From: CAZTDD01 sp964612675
Lineage (GTDB): Bacteria > Hinthialibacterota > Hinthialibacteria > Hinthialibacterales > JAKPRU01
Direction: 5' to 3'
Length of the DNA: 13,120 bases
Assembly (NCBI GenBank): GCA_964612675.1
Contig: CAZTDD010000163.1
Span: forward strand, 1 to 13,120
Below, one piece after another: positions 7,525-13,120 of this stretch (the first letter of the stretch is position 1; each line of letters opens with the position of its first letter). The notes beneath the pieces are model-generated. The model was not told where the DNA came from and made no database searches. It was given only the letters and a program-made list of their open reading frames with translations. Made by a program: the position numbers and the translations under genes.

Positions 7525-8244
7525 TTAGCACAGGATATTCCGAATATGATCGACCAATATCCTATGTGCATCGCAGATATCGCGTTTCTCAAAGGCCTTC
7601 GCCAGTTTGATATGGTCCTTCATGTCCTTCAATGACACAGGGGTCCCGTGAGGACCCGGACCATAGGATTCGTGGAAATACTCGGAAATAACTTCATGAA
7701 ACCGGCTCGCAAACTCTGAACCGGCGGCATCAAACACAAGTTTGTGGAATTCGATTTCTCGGTCGGCGATAAACTTCTCGACCTGTTCCAGTTCTCGATC
7801 CGGATGGCTGACCATGTTGAGCATTTCGTCCGCCAGGGCACGCATCTCTTCGATCTGTTCCGGCGTTGCTCTCTCCACAGCCAGGGGCAAAGCGCCAACT
7901 TCAAGCACAAAACGCATGTGGCACAGATCGGACCATGTGGTCATATCCCCCAGGAGTGGGACAAGCGTCTTGCTCATGGTTTCGATCACGTCTGTATTGG
8001 ACACACATAGGCCCACTCCCTGCCGGCTCTTCACAAGACCGAGCCCCCGCAATTGCCCGATCGCCTCGCGGACCACTGTCCGCGACACACCAAATTCCGT
8101 CGCCAGCTCGGCCTCCGTACCGAGAACAGCGTCCGGAGCCAGACGTCGGCGGCGAATCCGGTTACAGAGCTGGTTCGCAACCTCTCCGCTGAGACCCCGT
8201 CGAGCAAGGACTCTCTCGGTCTGCGGCAATGATTTGCTTACCAC
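7525..8244 (-). CDS. FadR-type GntR-family transcriptional regulator (FCD domain)
   Basis: The gene encodes 239 residues from a GTG at 8244, preferred because GGGAGG sits about 6 nt upstream; a TTG seven codons earlier has no such site. Residues about 17-82 form the winged helix-turn-helix, with the GntR signature TEAELATEFGVSRTVVREAI and wing SRQGVG. Residues 90-235 form an all-helical FCD effector domain. Three His that normally bind metal are present at about 167 (EFHKLVF), 211 (KDHIKLA) and 233 (VDHIRN). The Asp usually four residues before the first His is Glu. FCD regulators commonly sense small carboxylates or sugar acids. The ligand here is unknown. It probably controls the ThuA-like and perhaps the Gfo/Idh-like genes downstream, and itself. 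Confidence 0.9.
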   Translation of the reverse strand: MVSKSLPQTERVLARRGLSGEVANQLCNRIRRRRLAPDAVLGTEAELATEFGVSRTVVREAIGQLRGLGLVKSRQGVGLCVSNTDVIETMSKTLVPLLGDMTTWSDLCHMRFVLEVGALPLAVERATPEQIEEMRALADEMLNMVSHPDRELEQVEKFIADREIEFHKLVFDAAGSEFASRFHEVISEYFHESYGPGPHGTPVSLKDMKDHIKLAKAFEKRDICDAHRILVDHIRNILC

Positions 8245-8314
8245 GGTTCCTCCCGCCGGCGCCAATGAATCATTCGAACGGAGAACAAGAAAATCAAGGG
8301 TTCGAACACCCTAT

Positions 8315-8343
8315 GTAATATAATCAGACAATCTCAATGTCAA
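8315..8343 (-). promoter_or_regulatory. Promoter of the FadR-type regulator
   Basis: On the minus strand a perfect TTGACA (8338-8343) stands 17 bp from TATTAC (8315-8320). An alternative -10, TATATT, overlaps at 15-bp spacing. The predicted start near 8308 gives a leader of about 65 nt before the GTG. The surrounding DNA is AT-rich. Confidence 0.65.
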
Positions 8344-8396
8344 GAGCTAAATTCAAATTAAGTGCTAAATCTCACGTTAGTGCTCTAAGTACTGAT
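8343..8396. promoter_or_regulatory. 18-bp phased array of AGNNCT boxes upstream of the promoter
   Basis: AGAGCT (8343), AGTGCT (8361), AGTGCT (8379) and AGTACT (8388) lie at intervals of 18, 18 and 9 bp. The first two 18-bp units share AG-GCTAAAT. The array abuts the -35 box of the regulator's promoter on its upstream side, where an activator or cooperative repressor would bind. Function is inferred. Confidence 0.4.
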
Positions 8397-8515
8397 TATT
8401 CAATATATTGATATCCTCGAACCGCTCCCCTGGAGGCAGCTGGAACAAGGTAGATGATCAACCTGAAACGGTAGTTGACAATATCGAGAATGTGGAACGG
8501 TGACACCGCCAAGGA

Positions 8516-8790
8516 TGATGCCGCCGCAAAAAGTCAGCGGGATGCGAGAGGTGAGGTGTCAACCCCCTCTGAATCTCACCCAGGCTTGACGGCGTCGCAA
8601 AAAGTCGACGTAACGGATCTCAACCCCCTCCTAACCTCCCCCGATCTTCGGGGGAGGAAAAAGAAACGAGCGTGTCTGCAGCGGTTTCTCCCCCAAGAGG
8701 GACACGCTTGCGTGGCCGCTGTAAGGGGAGATTCAGAGGGGGTTGACACCTCACTTCCCGCATCCCGACGACCTTTTTGCGACGGCATCA
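8516..8790. repeat. Large inverted-repeat element, copy 3 of the dispersed family (MITE-like)
   Basis: The arms 8516-8581 and 8725-8790 are inverted copies of about 65 bp with a few mismatches and one 1-bp gap. They run from TGATGCCG at the outer ends to TCAACCCCCTCTGAATCTC at the inner ends. A third copy of the GTCGCAAAAAGTC part lies inside at about 8594-8606, followed by a 41-nt module (8619-8659) identical to 2022-2062, including its perfect 10-bp hairpin. I see no transposase ORF and no clear target-site duplication. Open frames crossing it are repeat translations, not genes. Confidence 0.8.
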
Positions 8791-8917
8791 AGCGGAATTG
8801 GGGGTGGCACCCGATTCTGGTTACCACACGGGTGGTCTCGATGGCTCGAATTCGTGTGTTCGAAAGCAATCGGGACAACGAGAGAACAATAGGACGGTCG
8901 TGTTCTTGCCGTACTTT

Positions 8918-8955
8918 TTTCGTGCTTTCGTGGCTCCTTTGTGTCTTCGTGTTTC
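8918..8955. repeat. ACGAAGACACAAAG-type degenerate repeat
   Basis: On the minus strand the sequence reads as spaced CACGAA/CACAAA units (near 8918, 8926, 8938 and 8947), whose chance translation gives HEDTKEPRKHEK or ETRRHKGATKARK. Such strings are familiar mistranslations of an intergenic repeat found in many bacteria. A 9-bp inverted repeat, GTGGCACCC (8804-8812) with GGGTGCCAC (9000-9008), brackets this block and may mark the repeat's borders. Confidence 0.55.
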
Positions 8956-9042
8956 ACTATCTTCTTCAATCCCCTTACTTTCAGCTACTTTCCTCACGAG
9001 GGTGCCACTTTCATTGCAGCGGGACACACTGCTTTATCACGC

Positions 9043-9071
9043 TTGACACACCACGGCCTTCACCATACAGT
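9043..9071 (+). promoter_or_regulatory. valS leader promoter
   Basis: A perfect TTGACA (9043-9048) is followed after exactly 17 bp by TACAGT (9066-9071). The predicted start, 6-8 nt beyond the -10 box, falls on 9077-9079, at the ATG of the leader ORF. This would make the leader transcript leaderless. Confidence 0.7.
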
Positions 9072-9077
9072 TTTGCC

Positions 9078-9173
9078 ATGGCACAGCGACTGAACATTGT
9101 CCCACTGCGGCCGATCCTCGATGTCGGCGTCGTTGTACGTCAGGGGAATCGTGCGGCCGCGGGGAGCCATTGA
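9078..9173 (+). CDS. Valine-rich leader peptide of valS (31 aa)
   Basis: The ORF runs from ATG 9078 to TGA 9171-9173. Codons 16-20 are GTC GGC GTC GTT GTA (Val-Gly-Val-Val-Val, 9123-9137); five of 31 residues are Val. No Shine-Dalgarno precedes the ATG, but the promoter is placed so that transcription should begin at or next to it, fitting leaderless initiation. The frame is open further upstream, but there are no nearby start codons and that part is repeat DNA. The Val run, the stop codon inside the 2:3 region and the terminator before valS fit a regulatory peptide that senses charged tRNA-Val. It would be expressed from the leader of the gene it controls. Confidence 0.6.
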   Translation: MAQRLNIVPLRPILDVGVVVRQGNRAAAGSH

Positions 9174-9229
9174 TCCTTTTATCAGGCGATCCCCGGGGCC
9201 GTGGAGGCAAACGCTTCCACGGCTCTTTT
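9107..9229 (+). promoter_or_regulatory. Ribosome-mediated transcription attenuator of valS
   Basis: Mutually exclusive stems can be drawn. Segment 1 GCGGCCG (9107-9113) pairs with segment 2 CGGCCGC (9154-9160). Segment 2 (9154-9165) pairs with segment 3 (9190-9201) over 12 positions with one mismatch, extended by GCC (9166-9168) with GGC (9185-9187). Segment 3 (9198-9208) pairs with segment 4 (9213-9223) to make the terminator. Stems 2:3 and 3:4 both use 9198-9201. A ribosome stalled on the Val codons (9129-9137) would leave segment 2 free and allow the antiterminator. A ribosome at the stop codon (9171) would cover segment 2 and allow termination. The model follows the classical amino-acid operon attenuators; it is inferred from sequence. 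Confidence 0.6.
9198..9229 (+). terminator. Intrinsic terminator in the valS leader
   Basis: GCCGTGGAGGC pairs with GCTTCCACGGC over 11 bp (one G-U) around the tetraloop AAAC, followed by TCTTTT. It ends 26 nt before the valS ATG and is the terminator arm of the attenuator. Confidence 0.85.
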
Positions 9230-9255
9230 CATTATGCACAGACGGAGAGTAGGCA

Positions 9256-11931
9256 ATGGAACTTCCAACCCGTTACGATCCAGCGGCGTCCCGCGAGCGC
9301 TGGTATGCCCACTGGGAACACCACGATCTCTTTCATGCGCACGTCGATTCCGATAAACCGCCCTTCTGCATCGTGATTCCACCGCCAAATGTCACCGGTC
9401 GGCTCCATATCGGACACGCGCTGAATAACACACTCCAGGATGTTCTCTGCCGCTGGCGGCGTATGGAGGGCGACGAAGTTCTCTGGATGCCCGGAACAGA
9501 CCACGCCGGAATTGCCACCCAAAATGTAGTCGAGCGAGAACTTCGCGGAGAAGGCCTGACCCGGCACGATCTCGGCCGCGAGAAACTCGTCGAGCGGATC
9601 TGGCAATGGAAAGAGGAGTACGGCGGAACGATTATCCGCCAACTGCGCTATATGGGATGCTCGTGCGATTGGGCACGCGAAAGATTCACATTGGATGAAG
9701 GCCTCTCGAAAGCCGTCCGTGTGGTGTTCGTACGTCTCTACGAAGAAGGCTACATCTATCAGGGCAATTACCTGGTCAATTGGTGTCCCCGCTGTCACAC
9801 CGCGATTTCCGATGATGAAGTCGAATATATCGACGAACACGGGGCGTTCTACCACATCCGCTACCCGTTCGCGGACGGTTCAGGTCATCTCACAATCGCA
9901 ACCACCCGTCCGGAAACTATGCTCGGCGACACCGCCGTTGCGGTCCATCCCGAGGATGAACGATACCAAGACGCTCCCGGCAAAGAGGTCATCCTCCCGC
10001 TGATGGAAAGACGCATTCCCGTCCTGGCTGACTCCTATGTAGATAGAGAATTCGGCACCGGGGCACTCAAAATCACACCGGCCCACGACATCAATGACTT
10101 CGACGTCGGCCGCCGCCATAATCTCGAAACGGTCAACATCTTCAACCCGGACGCGACCATCAATGAAAACGGTGGGCAATACCAGGGACTCGACCGGCTC
10201 GAAGCACGAAAAAAGGTCGTCCAAGACCTGAAGGCCCAGGGACTGATCGAAAAGATCGAAGACTACAGCCACCGTGTCGGTACCTGCTACCGCTGCGACA
10301 CCCTTGTGGAACCATATCTGTCTCGCCAGTGGTTCGTGAAGATGGAGCCGCTCATGCGTGAGCCCCTCCGCGCCGTACGTGAAGGAAGAACCGTTTTCAT
10401 CCCTAAGATGTGGGAGAACACTTTTTTCGCATGGGTAGAGAATGTCCGCGACTGGTGTATTTCAAGACAACTCTGGTGGGGACACCGTATCCCGGTCTGG
10501 TACTGCGCCGACTGCCACAAACAAACCGTCACGATAGAAGACCCAACTCAATGCGCTCACTGCGGAAGCACGAAAATCGAACAGGACCCCGATGTTCTGG
10601 ATACCTGGTTCTCTTCGGCTCTCTGGCCGTTCTCCACAATGGGCTGGCCCGAAAAGACGCCCGAGTTGGACAAGTTTTATCCAACGAATGTGCTCGTAAC
10701 CGCCCATGACATCATCTATTTCTGGGTGGCCCGAATGATGATGATGGGCCTGCACTTCATGAAGGATGTCCCATTCCATGAGGTTTATATCACAGCGCTG
10801 GTCCGCGACGCGCAGGGCCGCAAAATGTCGAAATCGCTCGGAAACGCGATCGATCCGTTGGATGTGATCGAACGCTACGGCGCGGACGCGATGCGGTTTA
10901 CCCTGTCGATCATGGCCGCCCAGGGCCGCAATATCAACCTCGCGGAAGAGCGAATCGAAGGGTACCGCAACTTCACGAATAAAATCTGGAACGCCGCCCG
11001 GCTCGTTCTCGCCACCGTGGAACCGGGACAGACATTCGACCGATACCGTAAAGGAGAAAAGAAGGTCGAGTTGGCATGGCCGGACAAGTGGATCCTCTCC
11101 AGATTTCAACACGCTATCGAAGCCACCGTGAAAGGAATGCGGGAATACAAGTTCAACGACGCCGCCGAAGCGGTCTATCAATTTGTGTGGCATGAGTACT
11201 GCGATTGGTATCTCGAGCTGATCAAACGGCGTCTCTATGGAACGGATCCCGCCGCTAAAGAGGCCGCGCAGTACACGGCCCTCTCGGTCATCGAACACGC
11301 ATTACGCCTGATGCATCCATTCATACCGTTCATCACAGAGGAACTCTGGCAGATGTTGAAAGAAACCGGCTGCGTGGATGAACCGGATTTATCCAGCATT
11401 ATGATCGCCCAGTATCCACACCCGGAACCTGCGCTGATTGATAACCAGCTGGAAGCGGAAGTGGATCGATTCCAGAAAATCGTCTATACCATCCGCAATA
11501 TCCGCGGCGAACTGTCTATCCCCCCGTCGGTACAAACCGAGGTGGAATTCCTTCTGCGTGACGGGAACCTGCAGGAATCGTTGAGCCGATATTGGAACGA
11601 CATGCGCCAGCTCTGCAGCATCAACGAAGACCTCCGCATTCATCGCGAGTGGGAGGAATCCGCCGCATCTTCCTCCGGACTTGTCGACGGAATTGAGGTC
11701 CGTGTCTTCTGGCCGGAAGAGGTAAAAGAGAAAGAATCCGCGCGACTCGAAAAGCAGCTCGCGAAACTCGAACAGGATGTCCGGCGCAGACGCGGCAAAC
11801 TGGCCAACGAGAAATTCGTTTCCAAAGCTCCGGCGGAAGTCGTCGACCGGGAGCGTGCCGCGCTGGCTCGTGCCGAAGAAGAACTGGAACTTGTCCAGCG
11901 AAAAGTCGAGTCGTTACGGACAGCCGAATAA
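9256..11931 (+). CDS. valS: Valyl-tRNA synthetase
   Basis: The gene encodes an 891-residue class Ia synthetase that charges tRNA-Val in the cytoplasm and edits mischarged threonine. PPPNVTGRLHIGHAL carries the HIGH motif at 51-54, and the KMSKS motif is at 523-527. The CP1 editing insert shows the conserved TTRPETMLGDTAVAVHPED. Cys pairs WCPRC (about 177-180) and CADC/CAHC (about 417 and 435) suggest zinc-binding knuckles. DTWFSSALWPFSTMGWPE is a typical ValRS block. The C-terminus (about 825-891) is the charged coiled-coil arm found in ValRS. Length is normal and intact. ATG 9256 follows GGAG at 8-nt spacing. Expression is probably set by the attenuator directly upstream. It is convergent with the dehydrogenase gene, with 151 bp between them. 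Confidence 0.98.
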   Translation: MELPTRYDPAASRERWYAHWEHHDLFHAHVDSDKPPFCIVIPPPNVTGRLHIGHALNNTLQDVLCRWRRMEGDEVLWMPGTDHAGIATQNVVERELRGEGLTRHDLGREKLVERIWQWKEEYGGTIIRQLRYMGCSCDWARERFTLDEGLSKAVRVVFVRLYEEGYIYQGNYLVNWCPRCHTAISDDEVEYIDEHGAFYHIRYPFADGSGHLTIATTRPETMLGDTAVAVHPEDERYQDAPGKEVILPLMERRIPVLADSYVDREFGTGALKITPAHDINDFDVGRRHNLETVNIFNPDATINENGGQYQGLDRLEARKKVVQDLKAQGLIEKIEDYSHRVGTCYRCDTLVEPYLSRQWFVKMEPLMREPLRAVREGRTVFIPKMWENTFFAWVENVRDWCISRQLWWGHRIPVWYCADCHKQTVTIEDPTQCAHCGSTKIEQDPDVLDTWFSSALWPFSTMGWPEKTPELDKFYPTNVLVTAHDIIYFWVARMMMMGLHFMKDVPFHEVYITALVRDAQGRKMSKSLGNAIDPLDVIERYGADAMRFTLSIMAAQGRNINLAEERIEGYRNFTNKIWNAARLVLATVEPGQTFDRYRKGEKKVELAWPDKWILSRFQHAIEATVKGMREYKFNDAAEAVYQFVWHEYCDWYLELIKRRLYGTDPAAKEAAQYTALSVIEHALRLMHPFIPFITEELWQMLKETGCVDEPDLSSIMIAQYPHPEPALIDNQLEAEVDRFQKIVYTIRNIRGELSIPPSVQTEVEFLLRDGNLQESLSRYWNDMRQLCSINEDLRIHREWEESAASSSGLVDGIEVRVFWPEEVKEKESARLEKQLAKLEQDVRRRRGKLANEKFVSKAPAEVVDRERAALARAEEELELVQRKVESLRTAE

Positions 11932-12082
11932 CGGTTCCATTTCAGCCCACATCCGGTGCACGCTGCGTTCTTCACTCCCTCCCGTGTAGGCGCAACACGA
12001 GGATCAGGGCCTCTTTCAGGTTGGTCAATCCGAGCAGGGTCGGTTTGTTTCAGAAGGCCAATCGAATTGTGGGAGGGGACTC

Positions 12083-13120
12083 TCAGCCCGCAAGAATCTG
12101 CTCGAACTCATCGAGCGTGGAGCGGTCGCTTTGGAGGATACGCTCGCGGCGCATGTGGATGTGAGGCAACGCCTCAACAATATATCGGCGCGCGATGACT
12201 TTCTTGTGATCGGAATGTTCGGCGGCTCTGAGTAACAGATAGGAGTTGATTAAATCCATCGCGTTGTTGACAAGGTCTTCCGCGTACAGATCGCGCACGT
12301 CCTTGTCCTTCTCGTTGAATGCCTGGACACACTGTTCGTGCTGCTCGACATGTTCACGAAGCGTTTTAAGCAACTCGGGATCGGCGCCTTCGGCGACTTC
12401 TTCATCCAGTCGTTCCAGCAGCGTTTTGCACGTTCCGCTGGTCACGCCGAGAATCGCGGCCACTACCTGCAGCTGGCTGGTTCCTTCATAGATGTTTGTG
12501 ATTCGCGCGTCGCGGAAATGGCGCTCGACGGGATAATCCTTCATATACCCGCTGCCGCCGTGGATCTGGATCGCCGTGCTGGTCACATACTGGCACATCT
12601 CGGTAGCGTACAGCTTGCACATCGGTGTCAACATCGCGGCACAGCGCTTAAAGAAAGTCTGTCTGGCTTTGAGTTCTTTTAGCTGGTCCCGATCCTCGAT
12701 TTCGCCCGATTCGAGTTGTTCACCAAGAAAATGATTAAGGTCCACAGCTTTTGCGGTCTCCAGGTTGAGCGCACGAGCGGCTGCGATCTGGGTTTTCATT
12801 TCGGCGAGCATATCGCGGACGGGCGGAATGTGGATGATCTTCTTCCCAAACTGCTCGCGGGCATTGGCGAAATCGAGAGCCGCGACATATGCCGCCTGCG
12901 AGATCCCGACAGCCTGCCCCGCAATACCCAGCCGAGCGCCGTTCATGAGCGCCATCACATACTGTGTCAGACCGCGTTTCCGCTGGCCAATCAACCGCGC
13001 GGGCGTGTTCGTGAATTGAATCTCGCAAGTCGGAGAGCCGCGAATACCGAGTTTCTTCTCTAGCCTGCGGATTCGCACCGTCGGTCCCTGTTCACAGAGG
13101 AACAGGCTCAATCCGCGCGC
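12083..13120 (-). CDS. Acyl-CoA dehydrogenase, long form with C-terminal extension (5' end outside window)
   Basis: The last 345 codons and the stop are visible. The reading frame stays open to the window edge (ARGLSLFLCEQ), so the gene starts further right; the TTG at 13111 is not a real start. The enzyme uses FAD to oxidise acyl-CoA to trans-2-enoyl-CoA and passes electrons to ETF. The C-terminal helical domain shows NGARLGIAGQAVGISQAAYVAA, then ANAREQFGKKI, and IQIHGGSGYMKDYPVERHFRD. ITNIYEGTSQLQ contains the Glu (codon 12485-12487) at the usual catalytic-base position. About 110 further residues after that, with LYAEDLVNNAMDLINSYLLLRAAE, form the extra C-terminal domain of the roughly 590-residue FadE-like subgroup. 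Chain-length preference cannot be read from this part. Confidence 0.93.
   Translation of the reverse strand, partial: ARGLSLFLCEQGPTVRIRRLEKKLGIRGSPTCEIQFTNTPARLIGQRKRGLTQYVMALMNGARLGIAGQAVGISQAAYVAALDFANAREQFGKKIIHIPPVRDMLAEMKTQIAAARALNLETAKAVDLNHFLGEQLESGEIEDRDQLKELKARQTFFKRCAAMLTPMCKLYATEMCQYVTSTAIQIHGGSGYMKDYPVERHFRDARITNIYEGTSQLQVVAAILGVTSGTCKTLLERLDEEVAEGADPELLKTLREHVEQHEQCVQAFNEKDKDVRDLYAEDLVNNAMDLINSYLLLRAAEHSDHKKVIARRYIVEALPHIHMRRERILQSDRSTLDEFEQILAG

Noticed and set aside
8669..8721. Interlocked pairings AGCGTGTC/GACACGCT and CAGCGG/CCGCTG suggesting a pseudoknot RNA
   Set aside because: They lie inside the repeat element with no sign of a functional RNA and may be chance or decayed palindrome arms.
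8475..9173. A 232-codon open frame on the plus strand
   Set aside because: Most of it translates the inverted-repeat element and the ACGAAG-type repeat. Only its last 31 codons, from 9078, are retained as the valS leader ORF.
9078..9229. T-box riboswitch in the valS leader
   Set aside because: There is no TGGT matching a tRNA-Val acceptor end in a T-box-like bulge and no Stem I landmarks. The Val-codon ORF with competing stems explains the leader better.
10462..11298. A 278-codon open frame antisense to valS
   Set aside because: It is fully inside valS, has no start signal, and shows no recognisable domain.

Overview
The window carries six protein-coding genes, one tRNA, one short leader ORF and several dispersed repeats. 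It looks like an uncultured bacterium of the kind seen in phyla such as Hydrogenedentota or Sumerlaeota. The clues are very long Thr/Pro linkers in a secreted protein, an exported Gfo/Idh/MocA oxidoreductase beside an exported ThuA-like protein, and non-coding repeats of a type common in uncultured-lineage genomes. The phylum assignment is a low-confidence inference.

Left half, minus strand (genes read right to left). A FadR-type GntR regulator (7525-8244) is followed by a secreted ThuA/GATase1-like protein (6420-7373), a strong intrinsic terminator (6346-6377), an exported Gfo/Idh/MocA-family protein (5078-6076), tRNA-Leu(GAG) (4852-4936) and a 1454-residue secreted multidomain protein with a gingipain-like (C25) domain (224-4588). 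The first three genes may form a small regulated unit. A perfect 13-bp palindrome lies in front of the ThuA-like gene, and its first nine bases recur at the regulator's own promoter.

Right half. valS (9256-11931, plus strand) is preceded by what reads as a complete ribosome-mediated transcription attenuator. It has a consensus promoter (9043-9071), a 31-codon leader ORF with a Val-Gly-Val-Val-Val run (9078-9173), an antiterminator stem (9154-9168 with 9185-9201) and an overlapping intrinsic terminator (9198-9229). This is the most interesting element of the window. Convergent with valS is the 3' part of a long-form acyl-CoA dehydrogenase gene (12083-13120), cut by the window edge.

Repeats. 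Three loci (37-216, 2022-2215, 8516-8790) are built from the same small modules: a TCAACCCCCTC terminus plus a CTCCCCC/GGGGGAG hairpin. One lies inside the C25-like gene and is translated in frame. A different palindromic repeat (6193-6266) and an ACGAAGACACAAAG-type repeat (8918-8955) lie in intergenic DNA.

Gene-poor stretches. 4589-4851 holds the 5' leader of the large gene with one hairpin. 6077-6419 holds the terminator and the palindromic repeat. 8245-9042 holds the regulator's promoter, an 18-bp phased array and the repeat cluster; no gene is credible there. In 11932-12082, between the convergent valS and dehydrogenase genes, I see no convincing terminator or gene. Positions 1-36 show nothing I can name.
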